64,000 nucleotides of DNA from CAG-411 sp045124315. GTDB taxonomy: Bacteria > Bacillota > Clostridia > Lachnospirales > Lachnospiraceae. The stretch is from the NCBI GenBank assembly GCA_045124315.1, contig JBGVLO010000183.1, positions 1 to 64,000 of the forward strand, read 5' to 3'. The notes below the pieces were generated by a model, which worked only from the letters and a program-made list of their open reading frames with translations, made no database searches and was not told where the DNA came from. A program made the position numbers and the translations under genes. Below, in pieces: positions 7,866-16,212 of this stretch. How positions within the stretch are numbered: position 1 is the first letter of the stretch; each line of letters opens with the position of its first letter.

Positions 7866-9797
7866 CTAGCGAGCTAAAACACAGGCACTAATAGAAGGAA
7901 GCACCACTTTTCCTCCATCTACGGTACTGATACAATCCACTCCAGCCTGTTCGTGGTTAACGAAAACGTTCCATTCTCCTTCTGGAATAGAAAAGCAAGA
8001 CTCTTCTTCATTGGCATTCAATAATACACAAATTTCTTTGGTATCCTTTTCTAGGGAAGAACAGTCGATCCTATAGGCTACCGTACCATTCTCTGCTTTT
8101 AGGAAACGCAAGTTTTTCTCAATTTCCTTGGTCGTTCCCATTCGTAATCCTTCATGGGCTTTTCGAAAAGCAATCAAGCCTTTGTAATATTCCACCATAT
8201 CCTTATATTCTTTTTTCTGGTTCCACTTTAAGCTATTCACCGAATCCGGCAAATTATAACTGTCTTTTGAAAAACGCTGACCTTCCTCAGTACTAGGCTT
8301 TGTACGAAGCATCTCCTCACCAGCCTGCATAAATGGAATTCCTTGAGAGGTATAAACAATTGCAGCTGCAAGACGATTCATTGCCTTCCTTGTCTCTTCC
8401 GAAGCCTCAGAGGAAGTCAATGCCAATTTATCCCATAAAGTCAAATCGTCATGGGCAGAAATATAGTTCACGCTCTGTTGCGGACTTGCTGCCCATGCTG
8501 GTTGTTTCCCTTTCTTTGCCTGGCTATGCTCTGTTGCTCCAACAATGGCAAATTTCACATCCTCTTCTAAACCCTGCTCTCCATTTACAAAACCTTTTGC
8601 AGTCTGTTCAAACACGTGCCCTTTCACGGTATCACGAATGTTGTCATTGAACATAGCAACGCCTGGCATCTTTTTAGCATTGACCTTTAAAGCAATCTTC
8701 TTGCTATCCAATGCAGGAGCTTCTGATGCCCAACCCTCGCCATAAAGCATAATCTGTGGATTAATCTTTCTCAATTCTTTTTCAATCTCGTTCATGGTGT
8801 CGATATCATGAATTGCCATAAGATCAAAGCGGAATCCATCAATATGATACTCTCTTGCAAAAAAGCTAAGGGAATCGATCATGAATTTTCTCATCATTTT
8901 ATGATCGGAAGCAGTCTCATTTCCACAGCCGGAACCGTTTGCAAAATTTTCTCCCTTCATGCGATAATAATATCCAGGCACCGTCTGTTCAAATACAGAA
9001 TCCTTTGTGCGATAGGTATGATTGTATACCACATCCATAACAACACCAAGCCCTTCCTTATGGAATTTCTGGACAACTCCCTTAAATTCCTTCACACGTA
9101 CTTCCCCATGAAAAGGATCCGTACTATAAGAACCTTCTAAGGCTGTGTAGTTGATTGGATCATATCCCCAATTGAATTGATTATCCTGTGGACGGCTCTC
9201 ATCTACACTTCCAAAATCATGCAATGGAAGCAAATGCACATGGGTCACACCCAGTTCTTTCATGTGATCCAAGCCCGTGGATAAGCCATCCGGACTGGTT
9301 GTTCCAGTCTCTGTCATACCTTTGAACAAACCTTTATTTTCAATCCCTGATGTATCATCCATGGACAAATCTCTCACATGCAATTCATAGATAATGGCGT
9401 CTGTGTATTTTTTCAATTCCGGTCCTTTATCCTTTTCCCAACCAGCAGGATTGGTGCGAGAAAAATCCAATACCATAGATCGATTGCCATTCACACCTAC
9501 TGCCGTAGAATACACATCCGTTGTTTCATTTGTCTGTCCTTCTACTTTGATCAGATAAGTGTAATAGATTCCATCTAAATCCTTCTCCACTTTGGTAACC
9601 CAAGTACCCTTTTGGTCAAGCATCATAGGAATCTGCTCTATGAGACAATCCCCATCTCCAGCTTCGTATAGTCTCAATTCTACAGTTTCTGCTGTAGGTG
9701 CCCACACACGAAATTGTGTACACTCTTTTGTATATTTACAACCAAGGTCTGTTCCCTCGTAATAATAGTTCTGATCCATCAATTTCCAATCTAACAA
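7866..9797 (-). CDS. pulA: Type I pullulanase (GH13 debranching enzyme)
   Basis: Cleaves alpha-1,6 branches in pullulan and glycogen-like dextrins. The 643-aa protein has no signal peptide, so it should act in the cytoplasm on imported limit dextrins. A CBM48-type N-terminal domain (FRVWAPTAETVELRLY, about residues 28-110) precedes the GH13 barrel. The type I signature YNWGYDP appears as FNWGYDP. Catalytic residues sit in GFRFDLMA (nucleophile Asp), LYGEGW (acid/base Glu) and SAHDDLTLWD (stabiliser Asp). I use a TTG start because GAGGGA is well spaced before it; an ATG six codons later would also leave a complete enzyme. It follows the lipoprotein gene by 32 bp. Confidence 0.93.
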   Translation of the reverse strand: MLDWKLMDQNYYYEGTDLGCKYTKECTQFRVWAPTAETVELRLYEAGDGDCLIEQIPMMLDQKGTWVTKVEKDLDGIYYTYLIKVEGQTNETTDVYSTAVGVNGNRSMVLDFSRTNPAGWEKDKGPELKKYTDAIIYELHVRDLSMDDTSGIENKGLFKGMTETGTTSPDGLSTGLDHMKELGVTHVHLLPLHDFGSVDESRPQDNQFNWGYDPINYTALEGSYSTDPFHGEVRVKEFKGVVQKFHKEGLGVVMDVVYNHTYRTKDSVFEQTVPGYYYRMKGENFANGSGCGNETASDHKMMRKFMIDSLSFFAREYHIDGFRFDLMAIHDIDTMNEIEKELRKINPQIMLYGEGWASEAPALDSKKIALKVNAKKMPGVAMFNDNIRDTVKGHVFEQTAKGFVNGEQGLEEDVKFAIVGATEHSQAKKGKQPAWAASPQQSVNYISAHDDLTLWDKLALTSSEASEETRKAMNRLAAAIVYTSQGIPFMQAGEEMLRTKPSTEEGQRFSKDSYNLPDSVNSLKWNQKKEYKDMVEYYKGLIAFRKAHEGLRMGTTKEIEKNLRFLKAENGTVAYRIDCSSLEKDTKEICVLLNANEEESCFSIPEGEWNVFVNHEQAGVDCISTVDGGKVVLPSISACVLAR

Positions 9798-9829
9798 AAT
9801 AATCCCTCTTTTCTCTTTTTCCCTTTATG

Positions 9830-11041
9830 CTATGGGGTTATAGTTGGTGTCACAAAATTAACATTTTCCTCATTGCTTCCTGCTGTGGGAGCAACCGTAC
9901 TGTTTGTGCTGGTAGAAACCGGTGCATTGGATACACCAGGTGTTGTTGTATTTATAGGTGTATTTCCTGTAGCTATTGGCTCAGCCGATGGGGCTGGCTG
10001 TAATGTAGGAGACGGTGTGGTGTACACTAGGTTTTCATCCACATAATCACTCTCTGATACTACATATTTCTTCTTAAACGCCGCCGTTTGATACCGATTA
10101 TCTAACACATGATCTTTACGAAACTTGGCAGAGCCTTTCAAAAAATAATCATAGACACAAGTGGTCCGTAAGAGATCCACGTCATCCCAGGTCACGTCTA
10201 CAAAATACCATTTGGATTTCAATTTCACCATATTCCATGCATGTGGAACAGATTTTCCTCCAGTCCATCCTGTTCCGGTTACAAAACGACAGGGAACTCC
10301 CGCTTCTGTACACATTTTATAGAATAATAATGCATATCCATGACACACCGCCTGTTTTGTACTTCCAACAATGGCATCATAGGCAGTATACTTGGTTGGC
10401 ACTACCGCTTTCTCATAAGTAACCATCTCAGAGATATAATCATGTATTTTTTTTACCTTCTCCGCCTGACTGTCACTTTCTAAATCAAGTTCCGCTAAAG
10501 CCTGTGTCACTGCTTGATTTACCTGTCTGGTCTGTTCTGCACTCTCACGATAAGTAACAGTAAAATAAAACACAGACTTGTACCTGGAATATGCCTTTAT
10601 GTTCATTTTAAAAGTATCTACATTTCCATACAAATAATCAAAATCATCACTGGTATTCTTCTTATCCATCTCCCAAATTGGATCAAAAACCGTGTTGATA
10701 TTTTTATTTTTATAAATCTGGTTATATCTGCCTTTATATACAATGGTAATATTGGTCTGTCTGGCATTCATTGCAGTCCTTAACTTTTGACGAAATGCCT
10801 TTTTATTCTTTGCAATAAAATAACTGGACATGCCATGTATTCCATCTGTTGTAATAGCAGAATCCGCTACTTTTTTCCCTATGACAACCGGTAAAGCACT
10901 AGGTTTTGGCTCTTTTATGGAAATAGCTGTGTCTGTTGCACTGGCACAAACCATCGGCTCTGGCAAAGTCTTTCCACCCGGATTCCAACATCCCAAAAGC
11001 AGCGCTACACTTAACACTCCAGCTATCTGTCTTTTCTTCAT
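9830..11041 (-). CDS. Transglutaminase-like lipoprotein
   Basis: A 403-aa predicted lipoprotein: the signal sequence ends in a lipobox LLLGC (Cys18). A transglutaminase-like core follows with the triad in order: Cys in QAVCHGYA (about 228), His in VPHAWNMV (about 267) and Asp in FVDVTWDD (about 283). Such domains can be cross-linking enzymes or cysteine proteases; which applies here cannot be told. The C-terminal 70 residues are Pro/Thr/Ser-rich (repeated TPSPT and TPTITP types), a wall-spanning linker pattern, yet nothing follows it. It leads into pulA. Confidence 0.82.
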   Translation of the reverse strand: MKKRQIAGVLSVALLLGCWNPGGKTLPEPMVCASATDTAISIKEPKPSALPVVIGKKVADSAITTDGIHGMSSYFIAKNKKAFRQKLRTAMNARQTNITIVYKGRYNQIYKNKNINTVFDPIWEMDKKNTSDDFDYLYGNVDTFKMNIKAYSRYKSVFYFTVTYRESAEQTRQVNQAVTQALAELDLESDSQAEKVKKIHDYISEMVTYEKAVVPTKYTAYDAIVGSTKQAVCHGYALLFYKMCTEAGVPCRFVTGTGWTGGKSVPHAWNMVKLKSKWYFVDVTWDDVDLLRTTCVYDYFLKGSAKFRKDHVLDNRYQTAAFKKKYVVSESDYVDENLVYTTPSPTLQPAPSAEPIATGNTPINTTTPGVSNAPVSTSTNSTVAPTAGSNEENVNFVTPTITP

Positions 11042-11111
11042 ATTTTTCGCCCTTCCTTGTTTTTTATACCTACTCTATTATACCATCAAACCCACACTAT
11101 TATCAACCGAA

Positions 11112-11391
11112 AGAACAAAGTGGACAAGTCCACTGTCAGCTCTCTGTATCCCTCACTCATGAGGGACTTGCTCCACTTTGCGTGCCAGATGCGTGTTGCA
11201 TGGTTTTGCACTGTTTTCAGCCTAAGCAAAGACCGAAAGGTCAAAGCGCAGGTTAGAAAACTGGCAGGCAAGGCTTTCCCAAGAAAACGAGTCAAAGACG
11301 ACGTTTGATTGATTGAAAGCTACTGCGCTCTTTGAACTGCACATCCTCGCGGAGCGTTTTTTTCTCTATAGGGGACAAAGTTTCCTATAGA
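11112..11391. repeat. Dispersed intergenic element G1 (partner at 58455-58538)
   Basis: Three blocks recur in the same order at 58455-58538: a 23-base block at 11112-11134 with AGTGGAC/GTCCACT arms, a 27-base block at 11147-11173 with CCCTCA/TGAGGG arms, and the hairpin TCTATAGG...CCTATAGA (11365-11372 and 11384-11391). Here about 190 extra bases separate the second and third blocks. This accounts for most of the gene-free stretch 11042-11438. No credible CDS is seen in it. Confidence 0.65.
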
Positions 11392-11392
11392 G

Positions 11393-11434
11393 AAAAAACC
11401 TCTGACCACTCTTCTCGAAGAATGGTCAGAGGTT
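11393..11434 (-). terminator. Terminator of the ABC/DUF4340 operon
   Basis: On the minus strand, immediately after the stop at 11439, a perfect 12-bp stem (AACCTCTGACCA with TGGTCAGAGGTT) with more pairing inside is followed by a T run. Confidence 0.85.
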
Positions 11435-11438
11435 TCTC

Positions 11439-12455
11439 TTATTTCACCATGGCAATAATATCTGACAAAGTAGATACGTTCATAGTGTAAATCCCTTCGT
11501 CAAAAGAGCAAGATACATAATATTCTCCCGAATCCTTATCATTGCCTCCTACATATACACAAAATTCTTTGTCTTCCACTTCCCCATCTTCCTCAACGGA
11601 AGCGGTTGTGTAGTTCACTGTAATCACATAAGCTGGTTCATCCAGCCCACATGCTTTTCTTTCCTTTTCTGTTGGTGCATATGACACGCATTCAGAGTTT
11701 GAAAGACTAACAATGGAATCCACTGCTTTCTGCATTTTGTCCTTGTTTACCTTTTTTGTTTTTCCGTTTACGTACTGCTTCCACGCACTCTCAGGAACAT
11801 TTTCCTCATTTTGCTTGTGCGCCGCATCTGCCACATCCATATACACCTTTGTCTCGCCTGCATGCTTAATGGAAAGCCCATACATTTCTGTATCTTGGAA
11901 AGATGGAAATTCTACAACTTCTGCCAGCTTCAGCAGGTTGTAATCAAAGGAATTATACATAGTAGAATCAATCAAATACGCATTTTCATCTCCTGAGATT
12001 TTAAAATAGTACTTGTCTACAATCTCATTTAATGCACCAATAGTATAGGTGATTTCGTCACCTTCTGTTGTGTCAAATGTAATCACCTTTTTCGGTTCCT
12101 TAAAACCAAATGCTTCCTCATCGATTTCTTCCGCTTTTAACGTCCTTGATGTCTTTACTTCTTTTAATGTATTGAGCATAGCAGATACCGTATACTGATT
12201 CACAGAACACTTTTCATCATTGGCAGTCTTCCATGTTTCTCCGTCCAGATACAACTCGATCTGTTCTTTTCCCTGTGTATACACAATTTTGGAAATCGTA
12301 TCTGCTTCCACTTCTTTGACAATCTCATCCTCTTCCTCTTCTACTTCCTCTTCCGCAAAAGGATCCATTACCGTCAGGGCTGCGTAACCGCCTCCTAGCA
12401 GTATCAGCACAAGAAGCACAAGAATGAGCTTTATTGCACCCTTCTTTTTTTTCAT
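11439..12455 (-). CDS. DUF4340 membrane-anchored protein of a Gld-like ABC operon
   Basis: A 338-aa protein with an N-terminal membrane segment (about residues 8-28: LILVLLVLILLGGGYAALTV) and an acidic run of Glu after it, then an extracytoplasmic domain of repeated beta motifs such as GETWKTANDEKCSVNQYTVSA typical of DUF4340. Family members accompany ABC exporters of the GldA/GldF/GldG type; the biochemical role is unknown. It is the last gene of four, 27 bp after the GldG-like gene, with a strong terminator behind it. Confidence 0.8.
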   Translation of the reverse strand: MKKKKGAIKLILVLLVLILLGGGYAALTVMDPFAEEEVEEEEDEIVKEVEADTISKIVYTQGKEQIELYLDGETWKTANDEKCSVNQYTVSAMLNTLKEVKTSRTLKAEEIDEEAFGFKEPKKVITFDTTEGDEITYTIGALNEIVDKYYFKISGDENAYLIDSTMYNSFDYNLLKLAEVVEFPSFQDTEMYGLSIKHAGETKVYMDVADAAHKQNEENVPESAWKQYVNGKTKKVNKDKMQKAVDSIVSLSNSECVSYAPTEKERKACGLDEPAYVITVNYTTASVEEDGEVEDKEFCVYVGGNDKDSGEYYVSCSFDEGIYTMNVSTLSDIIAMVK

Positions 12456-12482
12456 ACAACTCTCCTTTCACATATCTGAACA

Positions 12483-13985
12483 CTACTTTTTGCTTCTTCG
12501 AATGGATACAACCGCTCCTGTCACTAATACAAGTACCGGAATGCAGACTGCATACACGATCAACCATTTATTTGCATCGGAATCTGTAACTAACAGAGCA
12601 TCCGAATTCATTTTCTTCGCATCGATTGAAATGCTATCCTGTGAATCACACATCCATCCTAAAGTATTTACAAACAGTGCCACATTATAAGGAGTCACCT
12701 GTGAATAAATGGATGAATCCATAATTGCTGAAGAACCAAATACAGCAAGCTTTGTCTTTACTTCCTGTTCTTCTCCAGACTCCTCTGCCTCTTCCTCTGA
12801 AATATTACTATCTGTAATGGCTACCGCCACATCAAAAGGACCTTCCTTATCGCCATCTTTTTTCTCATAATTCTCACTCTGTGACGATGCGTCTTTCAAA
12901 TAAGAAGCATCCGAAGATGTCAATAAACTCATAACTTCTATTGTATCTGCCTTATCCTCCAAAGTCTGAATACTCTGTGATGATGGCATAAACACAGTTG
13001 ATTTTGAAGAAACTAAATCCGTCGTAAATTCCAGTGAAACTAAATTAGGGAAAATATAAGTAGGTGTATTGTTATAGGTATAATTGGTATCCCCTTCAAA
13101 AACCATACCATCCTCTACTGTTACACCATATGCTTCCATCACTGACATAAAGTTAGGCATCTTAGTGTCCCCAAGATAATCGGAACAAATAATGGCATTT
13201 CCACCTTTTTTCAAATAGGAAATAATCGCCTTTGCTTCTGTCTCACTTAAATCTTTTTCTGGTGATAAAATCATCAGACAATCGCAATCTTCCGGAACTT
13301 CTGAATTTTTTAACAGGTTCAAGCTTTCCACCGTAATGTTGGAATCGGTAATAGCAGACTCTACGGTAGAATCCAAAGCAAGTTCTCCATTTCCTTCCAG
13401 TTCATATACTTTAGGAAGAGAATCCGTTGTTACATAGTTAATGGCATTTGCCAAAAGATTATCCCCATTAAAATCATACTGTGCCGCCTCACCGTAATAG
13501 TACACATCTTCATAATTGGAAATGGTAAAGATATCATTAAAATCCAGCAAACGATATCTCTTATCACTCTTAACGATCAAAGCAGTTGTACTAGTTGCTT
13601 CATACTGATCTCCAAAAGTAGGATATAACTCTGGATCTCTTCTGTATACCTTAATATGATCGGATGCAGATTCATAATTTGTAATGAGCTTTGACAACTC
13701 TCCATAGCTCTCTTCCATTGTTGTATTTACTAAATAGTAAAGCTCCACATCTGTATCCAGACGATCCAATATTTTTTTCGTCTGATCACTGATCGAATAC
13801 ATATCTACACCACTGACATCAATTGATGTATATTTTTCTGGTAATTTGGATACAACCAAATTTAGTACAATTACGATTGCAACAACAAACACTAACATTG
13901 CTGCATTATAGCTTCCACTCTTAAATCGTCTGCCACGAAAAGAAACTACACTATCTATATTTTTTCCTTTTTTATTCTTTGCCAC
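12483..13985 (-). CDS. GldG-like ABC transporter auxiliary protein
   Basis: A 500-aa protein with one N-terminal (about residues 28-48) and one C-terminal (about 475-495) membrane segment and a large external domain between, the layout of GldG/ABC_transp_aux proteins. The segment around SDQTKKILDRLDTDVELYYLV resembles the conserved GldG start, where a thioredoxin-like or GATase-like fold is predicted. It probably forms the extracytoplasmic part of the exporter with the upstream permease. GTG start, AGGAGG 10 bases upstream. Confidence 0.8.
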   Translation of the reverse strand: MAKNKKGKNIDSVVSFRGRRFKSGSYNAAMLVFVVAIVIVLNLVVSKLPEKYTSIDVSGVDMYSISDQTKKILDRLDTDVELYYLVNTTMEESYGELSKLITNYESASDHIKVYRRDPELYPTFGDQYEATSTTALIVKSDKRYRLLDFNDIFTISNYEDVYYYGEAAQYDFNGDNLLANAINYVTTDSLPKVYELEGNGELALDSTVESAITDSNITVESLNLLKNSEVPEDCDCLMILSPEKDLSETEAKAIISYLKKGGNAIICSDYLGDTKMPNFMSVMEAYGVTVEDGMVFEGDTNYTYNNTPTYIFPNLVSLEFTTDLVSSKSTVFMPSSQSIQTLEDKADTIEVMSLLTSSDASYLKDASSQSENYEKKDGDKEGPFDVAVAITDSNISEEEAEESGEEQEVKTKLAVFGSSAIMDSSIYSQVTPYNVALFVNTLGWMCDSQDSISIDAKKMNSDALLVTDSDANKWLIVYAVCIPVLVLVTGAVVSIRRSKK

Positions 13986-14003
13986 GATACTCTTACCTCC
14001 TTG

Positions 14004-14891
14004 TTAGTTCCATCTTCTCTTCTGGATCACTTGCATTGCACAGTATAAGAAAAGAGCGATAAATGATACATAGTACACAATTGTTCCTAAATTCAGACTT
14101 CCACCCTTGCTAAGACTGTACACATTTCCTACTAATTCATTGTATCTTGAGAAGAAAGAAACTCCTGACAATACTTTTGAAAAAGCACTTTCAAACAATG
14201 AAGATTTTATAAAGTAGGCAGCGACCATTGCACCTTCTCCTGCGATAAACAATAGTCCAGACACGATAATATTACGAATAAATCCAAACACGATCAATAC
14301 TACAATAAAATATAAAATAGATAACGCAATTAGGGATACGATCGCTGTAGATGGCACACTACTAGCTACGGAACCCATAACTAACATTCCAATATTTACA
14401 CCAAATGCAATAATTGCTGCAATCAGCTGATTTTCTGTTACTGTAGATGCCAACAATCCAATGGAAAGCAACACACATCCAAGCAACCAAAACATCAAAA
14501 TAGATACAAAGCTTTTGATCATAATTACATTTCCATACTGATTTAAGACAAATGGCATGGTACAGATCAAAACAAATGGAAGCGAGAAAAAGGTCACTAC
14601 TGCAAAATACTTTCCTAATATCACATCCCAAATGGTAACTGGTGAAGAGAATAACAATTGATCCGTCTTCATCTTTTTCTCCTCTGCAAACAAACGCATA
14701 GTTAACAACGGAATGACAATGGTATACGTCATCAAAATATTAGACAAGGTATCTCCAATGAACCCATTCTGCCCCTGCAGGTTTACACCCCAAAAATAAA
14801 TTCCAACAATCAGTACGAAAAAAAACAAAACTACATATCCCATCATGGAATTAAAAAAGGATTTCAACTCTTTTTTATAAATTGCTATCAT
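14004..14891 (-). CDS. ABC-2 type permease (GldF/NosY-like)
   Basis: A 295-aa integral membrane protein with about six hydrophobic segments, starting MIAIYKKELKSFFNSMMGYVV, a common opening of ABC-2 permeases, followed by FAEEKKMKTDQLLFSSPV, the conserved cytoplasmic loop of the GldF/NosY group. It starts 2 bp after the stop of its ATPase. The substrate is unknown; relatives include gliding-motility and copper-site maturation systems, but no motility genes are seen here. Confidence 0.88.
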   Translation of the reverse strand: MIAIYKKELKSFFNSMMGYVVLFFFVLIVGIYFWGVNLQGQNGFIGDTLSNILMTYTIVIPLLTMRLFAEEKKMKTDQLLFSSPVTIWDVILGKYFAVVTFFSLPFVLICTMPFVLNQYGNVIMIKSFVSILMFWLLGCVLLSIGLLASTVTENQLIAAIIAFGVNIGMLVMGSVASSVPSTAIVSLIALSILYFIVVLIVFGFIRNIIVSGLLFIAGEGAMVAAYFIKSSLFESAFSKVLSGVSFFSRYNELVGNVYSLSKGGSLNLGTIVYYVSFIALFLYCAMQVIQKRRWN

Positions 14892-14893
14892 GA

Positions 14894-15934
14894 TTATTCC
14901 TCACTTTCCTTCTCTTCATTTCCCTTTTCTTGTGGTTCACTGACTTCTTCCTGTACCACCTCTTCTGATACTTCCTTAGAAGCAAGAAGCTTTTCCTTTA
15001 CATTTCCATCTGTTACCTCCAAGAAAATTTCTTCCAAAGATTTCACAAAGGCATTCATTTTTAAAATCGGAAGTTCGTTCTTTGCAAATGCCCGGAACAG
15101 ATGCTCTCGCACATCTCTCTCCTTATCCGCATAAACCACAACATCTGTTGTTCCCGCTTCATCTGACTCTTTGTATTCCATTCTATGCAAATACTTCACA
15201 GTTCGAAGAACCTTGTCTACTTCCTCTTTCTTTCCCTTAATTCGCAAGGATACTTCCTGAGAACCGGTAGCCATCTCTGCTAACTCTTCCGGTGTACCTT
15301 CCGCCACAAGTTCTCCCTTGTTGATAATCAAAATTTTGTCACACACAGCACTGATTTCCTGCATAATATGAGAACTTAGTATGATCGTATGGTTCTCGCT
15401 TAATTTCCGAATCAAATCTCTAATTTCAATGATCTGCTTTGGGTCTAAACCAACAGTAGGCTCATCCAAAATGATAATTTCAGGAAAACCTAAAATTGCC
15501 TGCGCTAAACCAACCCTTTGACGATATCCCTTTGATAAATGTTTGATCAATCTGCCTTGTACATCCACAATATTGGTCATCTCCATAGCTTCCTTGATCA
15601 TCTTTACGCGCTCTTTCTTAGGAATTTTCTTTAAGTCTGCTGCAAATTTCAAATACTCTGCTACTGTCATGTCCACATACACAGGTGGTATTTCCGGGAG
15701 ATATCCAATGCATTTCTTCGCTTCTTCCGGCTCATCAAATATATTGTGACCGTTGATGATGATCTCACCCTCTGTTGCGGATAAATATCCAATAATCATA
15801 TTCATGGTAGTTGACTTTCCAGCTCCATTCGGTCCCAAAAAACCATATACCTGACCATCTTCCACTGTAAAACTAAGATTGTTTACAGCCACATGATTTC
15901 CATACTTCTTTACTAAATTCTTTACTTCAATCAA
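14894..15934 (-). CDS. ABC transporter ATP-binding protein (GldA-like)
   Basis: A 346-aa nucleotide-binding subunit. Walker A is GPNGAGKST (about residues 35-43), the signature is LSKGYRQRVGLAQ, Walker B is EIIILDEPTVGLDP, and the switch His is in LSSHIMQE. A C-terminal extension of about 100 residues ends in a Glu-rich tail. The start is TTG with GGAGG 7 bases upstream. It opens the operon ATPase-permease-GldG-DUF4340. Confidence 0.92.
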   Translation of the reverse strand: MIEVKNLVKKYGNHVAVNNLSFTVEDGQVYGFLGPNGAGKSTTMNMIIGYLSATEGEIIINGHNIFDEPEEAKKCIGYLPEIPPVYVDMTVAEYLKFAADLKKIPKKERVKMIKEAMEMTNIVDVQGRLIKHLSKGYRQRVGLAQAILGFPEIIILDEPTVGLDPKQIIEIRDLIRKLSENHTIILSSHIMQEISAVCDKILIINKGELVAEGTPEELAEMATGSQEVSLRIKGKKEEVDKVLRTVKYLHRMEYKESDEAGTTDVVVYADKERDVREHLFRAFAKNELPILKMNAFVKSLEEIFLEVTDGNVKEKLLASKEVSEEVVQEEVSEPQEKGNEEKESEE

Positions 15935-16131
15935 TGTTTTTCCTCCATTCTATTTCCTAGCGTTCCCTGCAGATTGTAGTTCCTGCAAAAGCCTTTTTTT
16001 CACTATTTTATTGTATCTGACAAATGTGTATACTTTGTGAACCCCCCCTTTTATATACACATTTTCTGTTACAGTTCACGCGTCCCGATTGATCTGCTGT
16101 TCCACCTATCCCCCAAAAATTATTCCACAAC

Positions 16132-16160
16132 ACAAAAGAGGCTGTCCTTGGACACCCCCC
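16132..16160 (-). terminator. Likely terminator of the alpha-amylase gene
   Basis: About 55 bp past the amylase stop, the minus strand has GGTGTCC-AA-GGACAGCC (one bulge) followed by TCTTTTGTG. Moderate stem, short T tract. Confidence 0.45.
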
Positions 16161-16212
16161 TTTCATGCATCATTTCATCTTTCTATGTATCAAACAATAT
16201 TGTGAGTCAATC

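Noticed and set aside
11057..11308. Open frames on both strands inside element G1 (83 and 69 codons)
   Set aside because: They run through inverted-repeat blocks, lack ribosome binding sites and the shared blocks are also present at 58455 without the frames.
12483..13985. Frameshifted or second overlapping gene near 12325-12567
   Set aside because: The frame there is a shadow of the GldG-like and DUF4340 genes, both of which are intact and end or start normally.
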